From Aestuariibaculum suncheonense (GTDB lineage: Bacteria; Bacteroidota; Bacteroidia; Flavobacteriales; Flavobacteriaceae), in assembly GCF_014596935.1 (NCBI RefSeq), contig NZ_JACVXC010000001.1, positions 740,783 to 804,782 of the forward strand: a stretch of DNA of 64,000 bases. Reading direction: 5' to 3'. Positions within the stretch are counted from its first letter, which is position 1; every line of letters begins with the position of its first letter. A model generated the notes under the pieces. That model was not told the DNA's origin and ran no database searches. It worked only from the letters and a program-made list of their open reading frames with translations. The translations under genes were made by a program, and so were the position numbers. This document shows, one piece after another, positions 6,774 through 15,402 of the stretch.

Positions 6774-8702
6774 TTAGCTATTTCTTACTCTAAGTTTTAA
6801 AAAGTCTATTAGAGCTTTTTTACCAATTAATTTTAGCAATTCCTTCCGAAAGTATTTTAATATCATTTGTTGATTCCACCTAATTTGGGCGAGTATATTA
6901 TATCTGGTATTCGTATTCTCGCAACCATCATAGTTTGTTTTCCAGGAACTAATATTTGTAAGTAACCCTTTTACTATATCATCTTTACTGGATTCTACTG
7001 ATTTAGCCTTATTAAAACTGGTAAAGTGTAAACCATAATACATGTAAATATTACGATTGTTAGTTGCTTTTGAGTGTACTAGCGAATCTTGAAGAGAACT
7101 TAGGACTGTTTTTTCAAAAAACGAATCATAAAAAGTTTCTGCAGTTTTTACTGCCACATCGTTATTCACAGCCCATAAAGTACCAATATATCCTCGAGCT
7201 CTAACAGCCAACAAATGATCTTTGATTTCATAAGCCGACCAGCAAATATTATTAAAAATGAATGGAGAATGTTGATTTGCAGATAAATGTGAAAACTTTG
7301 CGAAATGACTGAAACTATGGCATTCAATACCATGAGCATTTTCTACAATAACCTCTTGTCTGCTAATCTCATTCTCATTTACGGGAACTGTAGAAAACAT
7401 TTTCGGGAATATAGAAGATGGATAATTTTGATCCTTGAACTCTTTAGTTCTGAAGGCATAACCATTTAGTTTTTTAGGATACACCAACTTTAATACTTTT
7501 ATTAATGGTTCGCCATTTTCATTATACATTCCTGGTTCAGGCATTAAGCTGAACAAAAGGTTGTATTCAAATATATGCTCATTACCATACTCATCAGTAT
7601 ATTTCTCTATGATTAGTGATCCTTTAGATTGATTTCCATGAGTACATAAATGTAAGATGTTAAAAGGTAGTTCTTTAACGTAATAGTCTAAATTTGTAGA
7701 GGAGGCTTGATTTTCAATTAAGGCATTAACATAATAATTGTTCTGTGTTAATTTATTTATGACATAATCAGTTTCTTCACTAGAAAAAAATCTTGGAGAG
7801 AAGACTATTCCTGAACCTATGTTAAAGTTATCCTGAAAGAATATGTTATTGAAAATGAAAAAATCAGGATTGAGTTTTAAACCAATATGTGTGCACGGTA
7901 TTACGTTATCTATAATAAGACTATAAGGTGCACCGATTGTGAAAAATGTAACAAAATCATAATTTTGGAACTGAATGCCATCAATTCTATTATATATTAA
8001 TCCCTTAAGTTCTTGGAGGCTTATTTGTTCAGAACCCACTTTTACTTCTTCACGCCATGCTTCTATTGTTTTTAAGAACTCTTTTTCGTGAAAATCATAA
8101 GATTCTATAATAATAAGGTCAGCATTAATTGAAATAGCATAATTGGTTGCTACTAAAGTTTCAAAAAAGTAATTATTTTCAACTATAATTAGTCCCCCTT
8201 TATTATTTGTTACAACTTCAATATGTTCTGCGTCATCATCAATGGTAATAGCCATTTGGAGATTGCTTGCTATTTGTAGTCCAGTAAAAATTTGATCAGG
8301 TCTGCAAGGGATAGACTCTCTGAAACTTATAGGATGCAAAAAGGTGTCAACATCCTCAAGGTTGTTAATCTCAATAACATTGTATTCTTCTAAAAACGTT
8401 AGAAATGACTTTTGATAATCAGTTAAACCTACCAAAATTAAATAATCACATCCTCCAATTCTACTCAGTGTATTGCCAAAGTTGATATTTGATTTGATAC
8501 CACTACTTCTTGAAATTTGGTGCTCATCACGCTGGTTAATATCATCACAATCTTTACCAATCGATACAGAAGAAAAGCCAAAAATTAATGAGTAGTGATT
8601 TGGACTGTTGATGTGGGAGTATACCACAGCTGAAAGTGGATCTTCCATTCTATTTACAATACAAAAAAAAGTATTATTAATTTTTGGGGCTATATTATTC
8701 AA
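6774..8702 (-). CDS. CHAT-domain caspase-like protease
   Basis: A 642-residue protein. The C-terminal domain (about residues 340-540) is a CHAT peptidase. The catalytic His is expected in NILHLCTHG (H355) and the catalytic Cys in FIFNNICWSA (C487), followed by the family-typical RARGYIGTLWAVNNDVA and FYDSFF. The N-terminal 330 residues are not TPR repeats. They hold hydrophobic beta-strands alternating with helices (such as YLILVGLTDYQKSF and ADLIIIESYDFHE) and look like an uncharacterised sensor. CHAT proteases act as regulated effectors, including in antiphage systems. No obvious substrate such as a gasdermin is encoded next to it. A 15-base A tract lies in its upstream region. Confidence 0.8.
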   Translation of the reverse strand: MNNIAPKINNTFFCIVNRMEDPLSAVVYSHINSPNHYSLIFGFSSVSIGKDCDDINQRDEHQISRSSGIKSNINFGNTLSRIGGCDYLILVGLTDYQKSFLTFLEEYNVIEINNLEDVDTFLHPISFRESIPCRPDQIFTGLQIASNLQMAITIDDDAEHIEVVTNNKGGLIIVENNYFFETLVATNYAISINADLIIIESYDFHEKEFLKTIEAWREEVKVGSEQISLQELKGLIYNRIDGIQFQNYDFVTFFTIGAPYSLIIDNVIPCTHIGLKLNPDFFIFNNIFFQDNFNIGSGIVFSPRFFSSEETDYVINKLTQNNYYVNALIENQASSTNLDYYVKELPFNILHLCTHGNQSKGSLIIEKYTDEYGNEHIFEYNLLFSLMPEPGMYNENGEPLIKVLKLVYPKKLNGYAFRTKEFKDQNYPSSIFPKMFSTVPVNENEISRQEVIVENAHGIECHSFSHFAKFSHLSANQHSPFIFNNICWSAYEIKDHLLAVRARGYIGTLWAVNNDVAVKTAETFYDSFFEKTVLSSLQDSLVHSKATNNRNIYMYYGLHFTSFNKAKSVESSKDDIVKGLLTNISSWKTNYDGCENTNTRYNILAQIRWNQQMILKYFRKELLKLIGKKALIDFLKLRVRNS

Positions 8703-8742
8703 AATACCAAGCTAAGGGTTGAACTACAATTAAAATTACGAA

Positions 8743-8776
8743 TAAAAGTAGTGTAATATTTTTTTTTTTTTTTCAA
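8743..8776 (-). promoter_or_regulatory. Homopolymeric A15 tract in probable promoter of the CHAT gene
   Basis: On the minus strand, TTG (8776-8774) is followed by 15 A (8773-8759), eight more bases, and TACTTTTA (8750-8743), one mismatch from TAnnTTTG. The layout resembles a -33/-7 promoter whose spacer contains a slippage-prone tract, 41 bases upstream of the CHAT start. Phase variation is a hypothesis. Confidence 0.3.
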
Positions 8777-8890
8777 GACTTTATATCAAATGGGTAATAC
8801 TACATCCAGCAAAACACCCCCGGTTGTAAGTAGGTGGTCGACATACTCCGGCCTTTAATAAAACTACGATAACTAAAAATCAGTATTATT

Positions 8891-9232
8891 ATGTTGAAAA
8901 TTATTAACATCAAAAGTGCCAAAAATTCAGAAGGAGAAGAGTTTTATGGCTTAATTGTTCAATCAGGACCTATGGCAATTAGAAGCAAGAAAACAGGAAG
9001 GCTTTATTTCACCAACAAAAAAGCATTTGTACCATGTACTTTTGATCAAGAAACTGCTGTATCAATGATTGGTCAAGAGATTGAAGGCTCTATTCGTAAA
9101 GTACAAACAGATCCGTACGAATTTACCATAGAAGAAACCGGAGAAATTATTGAATTAAACCATCGATATGAATATTTTGACCCGGCTTTAGAAATGGAAG
9201 AACAAGTAGTTGAAGAAATCACGGTGATTTAA
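8891..9232 (+). CDS. Hypothetical element protein upstream of the Sak4-like ATPase
   Basis: A 113-residue protein rich in beta-strand and acidic at the C-terminus (ALEMEEQVVEEITVI). An acidic tail after a small beta-rich body is seen in single-strand DNA-binding proteins, but I see no diagnostic OB-fold motif, so this is only a suggestion. It is followed by a terminator-like hairpin and then by the Sak4-like and DUF3871 genes, with which it probably forms a recombination module. Confidence 0.7.
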   Translation: MLKIINIKSAKNSEGEEFYGLIVQSGPMAIRSKKTGRLYFTNKKAFVPCTFDQETAVSMIGQEIEGSIRKVQTDPYEFTIEETGEIIELNHRYEYFDPALEMEEQVVEEITVI

Positions 9233-9254
9233 TAAGGCATTATGTCCTTATCGT

Positions 9255-9289
9255 AAAGAGCTTATCTCTCAGGAGGTAGGCTCTTTTTT
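9255..9289 (+). terminator. Intrinsic terminator after the 8891 gene
   Basis: AAAGAGC at 9255-9261 pairs with GCTCTTT at 9280-9286, followed by a short T run. It sits 20 bases after the stop codon. Confidence 0.6.
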
Positions 9290-9325
9290 ATGCTATATAT
9301 ATATTAATTAAACACAATTATAATC

Positions 9326-10225
9326 ATGCAATTACAACAAACACAACGGCATAACGTAAAATTACGTTTAGGCATCTCTGGAGCATCAGGGTTTGGTAAA
9401 ACTTATAGTGCTCTAAAATTGGCTTATGGTATGACCAATGACTGGTCTAAAATAGCTGTAATAGATACAGAAAACGCATCAGCCAGTCTATATTCAGATA
9501 TGGGAAATTTTAATGTTTTAAATCTATTTCCACCATATTCTCCAGAGCGTTATATCGAAGCTATAGATACATGTGAAAAAGCCAATATAGAGGTGATTAT
9601 TATCGATTCCATAACACATGAGTGGCAAGGTGAAGGAGGCTGTTTACAAATTCACGAACAATTAGGTTCTCGTTTTCAAGATTGGGCATCTGTAAAACCA
9701 CGTCACCAGAAATTTATAGATAAAATTCTGCAATCGAAATGTCATATTATCACTACTACCCGAAGAAAAGTTGATTATTCTCTGGATGTAGGTTCTAACG
9801 GTAAATCTAAAGTGGTGAAGCACGGTACTAAAGAAATTACTTCTGAGGGTTATGAATACGAATTATCGGTAAACTTCGAGCTTATAAACGAAAATCACTT
9901 ATGTAAGGTCAGTAAGGATCGTACAAATCTGTTTAGAGGGCCGGAATTTGTAATTAATAGCGATGTTGGTAAGCGCCTAAAAGATTGGTGTAACCAAGGG
10001 GTATCCATTGAAGATATAAAACAGGAAATAAACGCTACTATAACTTTAGAGGGTTTAAGACATCTGTATCAGAAATACGACGGTTTAAAAACACAAATCA
10101 AGCCTTTAATTATTGAAAGGAAATCTGAAATCGAAGGCATAACACAAATTGTAGAAAACAAACAAATCATTCAAACAAATACAAATCATGGAATTGAAAG
10201 CGATAACAGAACAAGTGGTCAATAA
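9326..10225 (+). CDS. Sak4-like/AAA_24 RecA-fold ATPase
   Basis: A 299-residue ATPase with Walker A GASGFGKT (residues 19-26), IAVIDTENASASLY, Walker B EVIIIDSITHEW, and a sensor region CHIITTTRRKVDY. This is the layout of phage Sak4 / AAA_24 proteins that work with single-strand annealing or recombination. The C-terminal tail (after about residue 230) is helical. It overlaps the next gene by 38 bases, so the two are translationally linked. It probably functions in recombination or replication of the integrative element. Confidence 0.8.
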   Translation: MQLQQTQRHNVKLRLGISGASGFGKTYSALKLAYGMTNDWSKIAVIDTENASASLYSDMGNFNVLNLFPPYSPERYIEAIDTCEKANIEVIIIDSITHEWQGEGGCLQIHEQLGSRFQDWASVKPRHQKFIDKILQSKCHIITTTRRKVDYSLDVGSNGKSKVVKHGTKEITSEGYEYELSVNFELINENHLCKVSKDRTNLFRGPEFVINSDVGKRLKDWCNQGVSIEDIKQEINATITLEGLRHLYQKYDGLKTQIKPLIIERKSEIEGITQIVENKQIIQTNTNHGIESDNRTSGQ

Positions 10226-11183
10226 TCATGAGGTAGTAGAATCCTCAATGTCGACTAATAACAGATTTATAGAAGCTAATACACAACAAGTGAGTTTATC
10301 TCATTTAAAGGAAGAGTGCATAATTCCTGTTTTCCGTGACAACGAAACTACCATAGCACATTTTGAATTTATTGAAGCGGTGAGATCTGTAGCACAAGAG
10401 TTATATCCGGAAGGCACAGTAACCATGCCTAATATCAGAACTAGTCATATTATTAAAGGAAGAATTCCTTCAGCAATAGGAAAACCGGCGAAAGATTTAC
10501 TGGAACATGAAAAAACGATTTATTACGAACGTATGGCTTTTATGGTCGAGATACCACATGTGCATACCTATATTAATAATCAGAAACTTAATCTTACAGT
10601 AGGAGGGGTACGTAGCTATTCCGAGCAGAATCTGTTTTCCAAAAAGAGCATTGAAAAGTTTAAGGTCTTTATAGGTTTCAAAAATATGGTGTGCTGTAAT
10701 TTATGTATTGCTACAGATGGTTTAAAGGATGATTTACGCGTGAGCAGTATAGATGAACTGAAATTAAAAGCCCAGGAGCTGTTTTTAAGTTATAATCAAG
10801 AGCGGCAGATTGAAAGCATGAAGCACATGCAGGAGTATACGATTAATCAAGATCAATTTGCGCATTTGGTAGGTAAAATGAAGCTTTATCAACATTTAGA
10901 TAAGCAGCAAAAGCAGGAGTTGTTTCATCTAAAGACAACCGATTCTCAAATCAACACCATTATTAAGAATTATGTAGATGATGAACATTTTAGTGCCGAT
11001 GCTGATGGGTATATCAATTTGTGGCAGTTGTATAACCTGTTTACGGAGAGCGCTAAGAGTAATTATATCGATAACTTTTTAGATCGTAACTGTAATACTT
11101 ATGAGTTTGTGAATCATTTGGGAGAAGCAATCAGACGTAAGGAAGATAACTACTTCATAAATTATCCAGAGATAATACATTAA
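10188..11183 (+). CDS. DUF3871-family protein
   Basis: A 331-residue protein of the Bacteroidota-restricted DUF3871 family, recognisable from the region around VPH-type EIPHVHTYINNQKLNLTVGG and the following FIGFKNMVCCNLCIATDG. Such proteins are found in integrative elements and prophages next to Sak4-like ATPases. Their biochemical role is unknown. The frame overlaps the ATPase gene by 38 bases. An alternative start is the Met at 10248 (MSTNNRF). Confidence 0.75.
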   Translation: MELKAITEQVVNNHEVVESSMSTNNRFIEANTQQVSLSHLKEECIIPVFRDNETTIAHFEFIEAVRSVAQELYPEGTVTMPNIRTSHIIKGRIPSAIGKPAKDLLEHEKTIYYERMAFMVEIPHVHTYINNQKLNLTVGGVRSYSEQNLFSKKSIEKFKVFIGFKNMVCCNLCIATDGLKDDLRVSSIDELKLKAQELFLSYNQERQIESMKHMQEYTINQDQFAHLVGKMKLYQHLDKQQKQELFHLKTTDSQINTIIKNYVDDEHFSADADGYINLWQLYNLFTESAKSNYIDNFLDRNCNTYEFVNHLGEAIRRKEDNYFINYPEIIH

Positions 11184-11225
11184 AACTTATCTCTGGACAA
11201 TACAATCCAAATTATCTTATTTAAA

Positions 11226-11477
11226 ATGAGCAATAAAGAACTTATCGAGCTTTTGAAATATTGCTCACCACACATCATTTATGTGGTTAACGTCCAAAAT
11301 AAAATTATAAAACTCCAGACACCTTTTAAGCTTTTAGTGTTACAGGATATTGGGGATTTACATAAAGATCAAATCGTTTCCTGTACAGAATTAAAAATCA
11401 CCAAACAGGGAAGAGTGGTGTTTTATATAGATGGTAAAAACTACCATACCTACTATTTTGATATTCTAACAAAATAA
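11226..11477 (+). CDS. Small hypothetical protein
   Basis: An 83-residue soluble protein with a helical start (NKELIELLKYCSPHIIYVV) and a beta-rich remainder ending in GRVVFYIDGKNYHTYYFDIL. No recognised family. It starts 42 bases after the DUF3871 gene and probably belongs to the same transcript. Confidence 0.6.
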   Translation: MSNKELIELLKYCSPHIIYVVNVQNKIIKLQTPFKLLVLQDIGDLHKDQIVSCTELKITKQGRVVFYIDGKNYHTYYFDILTK

Positions 11478-11714
11478 ATGATAAAGAGCATTATGCTGTA
11501 TCTTTTGGCTTCTGAATAGAAGCATTTTCTGAGACTGTTTTGGCTCTATAATACTAAAACTCCTGAGAAAATCCACTTCATGGAGATCCTTCATATTAAA
11601 ACTTAGCCGAATAATTTATTATGTTATAAATTGAAACATCGTTAATTAAATAAGTTATATTTATTGAACACTTCGGTTAAGTTTTATATGTTGGAGTTTT
11701 TAAGTTAAGATAAA

Positions 11715-11909
11715 ATGTTAAAATGTAGGTTGCTAAATATGATCAATTCAATCCGTAGTATAGTCATTCAAGTGTTACCAGGAAAAGTAAAGCGCGAAAG
11801 TGTTACATACGAATTTGTATCCAATATTAAAGACGTTAAGCCTACTAAAAATAAGTGGCTCTATACTGCTGATAGCTTTGGTAAGATGGAAGAAGGTGTA
11901 GTTAGATAA
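11715..11909 (+). CDS. Small hypothetical protein
   Basis: A 64-residue ORF after a 237-base gap that shows no other coding signal. The segment YEFVSNIKDVKPTKNKWLYTADSFG looks protein-like, but the N-terminus (MLKCRLLNM) does not, and a later start at Met9 is possible. No family assignment. Confidence 0.4.
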   Translation: MLKCRLLNMINSIRSIVIQVLPGKVKRESVTYEFVSNIKDVKPTKNKWLYTADSFGKMEEGVVR

Positions 11910-11967
11910 GTATTGACTTTAAAGAAATGAACTAGTGCTTTTTATAGGAACCATTGTAAACAGTTTT

Positions 11968-12180
11968 TTATTTAGGTATTCCGACTCTAATTTTTTCTTC
12001 TCTAGACGGATTAGAAATTATATGGTTGTACGGAACTCTTGAATCTGAAGTTTTTATCTCCAATTCTGTTCCAATTGACCAATTTTTCACAATTTCAATA
12101 TCATCTAACATAACAATAAATTGCCTGCCATTTTCTAAAGTTATTGAAGAATTATCTTTTGACTTACTTGCTAATTTCAT
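11968..12180 (-). CDS. Small hypothetical protein downstream of the retropepsin-like gene
   Basis: A 70-residue beta-rich protein: SSITLENGRQFIVMLDDIEIVKNWSIGTELEI, then RVPYNHIISNPSREEKIRVGIP. It lies 12 bases after the aspartic-protease gene on the same strand and is probably in its operon. The plus-strand ORFs overlapping this stretch are shadows. Function unknown. Confidence 0.6.
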   Translation of the reverse strand: MKLASKSKDNSSITLENGRQFIVMLDDIEIVKNWSIGTELEIKTSDSRVPYNHIISNPSREEKIRVGIPK

Positions 12181-12192
12181 TTTTTATTTCGA

Positions 12193-13104
12193 TTATTTTT
12201 CTAGTATTAATTCTTTTGAACTATTGTCAATACTCCATTTTCGGAAATTATCTAAAAAACTACGACCTAAAAGAAGAGGTGAATCAGAAACACCTATCGA
12301 AGCTCTCACATTTTTTATTTTATAATTTCCGATTGTTAATTCGGGGATCATTAATCTTCTACATTTAATTATGGTACCATCAGCAAGTTTAAATAGCGCA
12401 GGTTCGATGTAATTTTCTTGAGTTATAATTCCATTGTCTATTAGTTCTCTTTCTGTATTTTTTGATAAAGAAATTTCACTAGCTCCAGAATCAAGCACAA
12501 AGTGCTTATTTAAGTTTCCAATTTTAACCCAGACCTTATATACTCCTCCATAGGTTTCTAATTTTATTTTGTTTTCATAATTTGAGCCAGAAATATGCGA
12601 TTTTTTTTTATCAAAATTATTAGGAGCAAATGGATCATCATCATCATTTCTGTTGTATTTTTCACTTGAACCTAATTCACTTATTAGGTAATTAAAAGCA
12701 TTATATAACTTGTCATTACGATATTTATTATCTATAAAAATATATTGGTTACTATAATTGCCAGAAAGCATACCTTCTACAGTAATACATGAAGGAGCGG
12801 ATAATGAGAAATTATCTTTTTTTGTGCAATAAAAAAATATTTGTAATGGATTACCTGAAGAATTTTTTCCAATTGTAATTTCTGACCAGTGCATACTGAT
12901 TTTACTTAAATACGGAAATTTTGGATTATCTTTTTTGTCTCTATAAATATTTATAATTCCTTCATGAGATAATTCAAGGTTGTACTGATATGAATTATCA
13001 GAAAAACTATTATTAATATAACTAATAGTTTCTTCGATAGATAGTTTTTGAGCTTGATTTAAAATAGGAAATATAAAAAAAATACAAAGTATTAGTTTTT
13101 TCAT
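12193..13104 (-). CDS. Secreted retropepsin-like aspartic protease
   Basis: A 303-residue protein with a signal peptide (MKKLILCIFFIFPILNQAQ). Residues about 30-150 are an unrecognised domain. Residues about 185-300 form a retropepsin-like domain: FVLDSGASEISLS carries the catalytic D-S-G-A motif, and the flap and C-terminal signature include PLLLGRSFLDNF and WSIDNSSKELIL. Single-domain retropepsins must dimerise for activity. An acidic linker (NDDDDPFAPNN) separates the domains. It is likely periplasmic or surface-located. The substrate is unknown. Confidence 0.75.
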   Translation of the reverse strand: MKKLILCIFFIFPILNQAQKLSIEETISYINNSFSDNSYQYNLELSHEGIINIYRDKKDNPKFPYLSKISMHWSEITIGKNSSGNPLQIFFYCTKKDNFSLSAPSCITVEGMLSGNYSNQYIFIDNKYRNDKLYNAFNYLISELGSSEKYNRNDDDDPFAPNNFDKKKSHISGSNYENKIKLETYGGVYKVWVKIGNLNKHFVLDSGASEISLSKNTERELIDNGIITQENYIEPALFKLADGTIIKCRRLMIPELTIGNYKIKNVRASIGVSDSPLLLGRSFLDNFRKWSIDNSSKELILEK

Positions 13105-13298
13105 TTTTAGATTTTAGTTTGAAAATTATTTATAAAGGTTATAGCCGTCAGTTATCGGTTTGGTTTATTTTTAATATAGATAAGCTCAAATATATATAAA
13201 TAGCTACAAAATACAGGTGTGTTTTTTTTTATGTTGTTGTAGGATTTATTTTTTAAAGAAGCAATCTTTGTTTTTTTTACAAAAAATGAAATTTAGAT

Positions 13299-13736
13299 AT
13301 GAAGAGAGTTTTGTTTACCATTACTTTAATATTATTTTTTAGCTGCTGTTTCTCACAGGACAGCCATCAAATGTCTAGCGTTCCAGATTCTTCCCGTTGG
13401 GAAATTGTCCAATCTCAACAGGGAGTTAGATATACTTTTAAAATTGATAAGTATATTGGTAGAGTATATCAGTTAGTAATGGGTGAAAACGGTGAAACTT
13501 GGCAACCTATTCCATTTGAAGGTCTAATTGAGACTTATATTTCGGGTTTAGAATATAGGAGAATTGAAACCGGTGAAGAAGTTCTTCCTGAAGATATGCT
13601 AAAACCTAGTTGGCAGCTTTTTACATCTGGACATGGAATTAAGTATACGTTTCTTCTTAATATTCATAGTGGTATAACATTAAAACTATTTGTAGATACT
13701 GAAACTGAAGAACTATTTTGGAAAAAAATAGAGTAA
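13299..13736 (+). CDS. Secreted protein with an internal duplication
   Basis: A 145-residue protein with an N-terminal export signal; FFSCCFSQ may act as a lipobox or as an ordinary cleavage site. The mature part contains two similar units: SSRWEIVQSQQGVRYTFKID with a following GRVYQLV, and PSWQLFTSGHGIKYTFLLN with a following GITLKLFV. Each ends in an aromatic (W..P) segment. No family recognised. It is transcribed away from the retropepsin gene. Confidence 0.65.
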   Translation: MKRVLFTITLILFFSCCFSQDSHQMSSVPDSSRWEIVQSQQGVRYTFKIDKYIGRVYQLVMGENGETWQPIPFEGLIETYISGLEYRRIETGEEVLPEDMLKPSWQLFTSGHGIKYTFLLNIHSGITLKLFVDTETEELFWKKIE

Positions 13737-13783
13737 ATAAATATGATTATGGAACTAATCAAATATAAATTTATAAAATAAAA

Positions 13784-13803
13784 AAGCAGGTTAAAACCTG
13801 CTT
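13784..13803. terminator. Hairpin after the 13299 gene
   Basis: AAGCAGG (13784-13790) pairs with CCTGCTT (13797-13803) around a six-base loop. There is an A-rich run before it and only a weak T run after, so it may serve either strand. Confidence 0.4.
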
Positions 13804-14264
13804 ATATTATGTAATATTGTTTTCTAAAAAAAACTTGGTTATCCTGACCAAGAACCGCCCATTAATAATTTAATTTTCATAAGTATTAGTGTTTAAAGGT
13901 TGTAAAAATGTATTAATTTTTTTCTGACTTTTTATAAATAAATATTTTAAATTTTTCTCCTGCAAGAAAAATATCTCTATTAATATACGCTAAATCATCC
14001 TTTTTGAAAGCACCATTATGGTGCATTTTATTTTTGTTTACAGTAGTTGTTTGACTTCAGCAAAAAGTGAACTTTTAGAGGTAAAAATTTAAGAGAGATA
14101 TTTCTTAAATTAATAACCTTTAAATGCAAGAAAAAAACAATATCAAAATTTAATATTAAATTAGAACCAACACTCTCTTATTAATCAGCTCAAGAAGTTC
14201 AATTTCGACTGAAGACCTACAATGTATAGTCTAATTTAACTTTTTAAATGGATGTTTGGTTAAA
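13804..14264. other. Long AT-rich gap without a gene
   Basis: No credible ORF on either strand. A short inverted pair (AAATATCTCT near 13969 and AGAGATATTT near 14095) lies about 115 bases apart. Nothing else is recognisable. Confidence 0.5.
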
Positions 14265-15131
14265 TTATTGCCACTCAGAAGGGTATTTTAGAATTACTGG
14301 AGCAAGTTCATTTATAGTCCTTGATCTAATAATTTCATTAGTTAAATGAAAGAAGTCCTCAGTTAAAATGCTTGAATGTAATACTTTAATCGGTATGAAA
14401 GATATATAGGCATATTTGTTATTGCCCCTTTCTAAGTCTAATTCAAATTTATGTTTAAATTTAAAATGTGTATTACTAATAGCATCAATCAATTTATCCC
14501 ACATAGGCTGTTCTTTACTAATTTTAATAGTGTATTTAGCGCTGATCATAACATCTGCAAAATGTAAAAGATTGCCTGAAAAAATATATGTTGATGTGGG
14601 AGTGAATTTAGCCGATTTGTATGTGTTTATGAATTTATGGCAAAGATTTTTAAATTGGGATGTTCCAAGTTCAGGTATTTTAATTTGAGTAGATTCTATC
14701 TTTTCTATTGTAGTATCAACTTTAGGGCTTAAATCTGATATATATTTCTTTATAAATTCAATAAGTTCTTCCCTTTCTTCATTTTCAGTAGTTCTATATG
14801 CTATATCAATAGAATTAATATCTGAGTAATAAACTATATTTTGAGAGGTAACAATACCATAATTTTCATTTAGATATAGTTTAGCATGCAAATCATTAAC
14901 AAGGACTAGTTTAATCTCATTTCTCTTTAGGAAGGATAAATCTTGTGTTGCATTTTTCCGGGCAATAAAAGTTATATTAACACCTCTGTCAATAGCTCTT
15001 TGAAGGCATTTTTTCATCTTATCCCAATTAGATATTTCAACATAGGGTGATACTAAGACAAGTTCCTTAGTTGCTTCTTCAATTAAGGTCATAATTTTAG
15101 AGGAAATCTCAAGGGGGGCAATAAACTTCAT
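14265..15131 (-). CDS. Phospholipase D-like domain protein
   Basis: A 288-residue protein. The N-terminal half is a single PLD-like domain: LVLVSPYVEIS, then HAKLYLNENYGIVTSQNIVYYSDIN, carrying HxK, with the usual downstream N replaced by a Ser-Gln-Asn run, and an IDIAYRTTENE segment typical of PLDc_2 proteins. The C-terminal half is unrecognised. PLD-type nucleases dimerise to form one active site. It is divergent from the DUF262 pair across a 271-base gap, and a functional link to them is only suggested by position. Confidence 0.65.
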   Translation of the reverse strand: MKFIAPLEISSKIMTLIEEATKELVLVSPYVEISNWDKMKKCLQRAIDRGVNITFIARKNATQDLSFLKRNEIKLVLVNDLHAKLYLNENYGIVTSQNIVYYSDINSIDIAYRTTENEEREELIEFIKKYISDLSPKVDTTIEKIESTQIKIPELGTSQFKNLCHKFINTYKSAKFTPTSTYIFSGNLLHFADVMISAKYTIKISKEQPMWDKLIDAISNTHFKFKHKFELDLERGNNKYAYISFIPIKVLHSSILTEDFFHLTNEIIRSRTINELAPVILKYPSEWQ

Positions 15132-15402
15132 TAATTTTTATAATATGATTAGGAATATGAATGACCAATGTAGGATTATATGGTAATTTAAAAAAGTAAA
15201 ATTTTGATAATTTGAATTATCTACCACTTATTTAAAGATCTATTTAGTTAATTTATTGATTGTAGATAATAATAGTTAAAATGTCACTGAGCTGTAAATC
15301 TGTGATTTGTTAGCTTGAAATTTTGTAAAATAAAACTTTTATTTAATCGGATTATTCTTATTAAACTTATTATTTTTAAGGAATAAAATTCATTAAAATT
15401 TG

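Noticed and set aside
12026-12368. Two plus-strand ORFs of 99 and 74 codons
   Set aside because: Antisense shadows of the retropepsin-like gene and its small neighbour; hydrophobic composition arises from the opposite strand.
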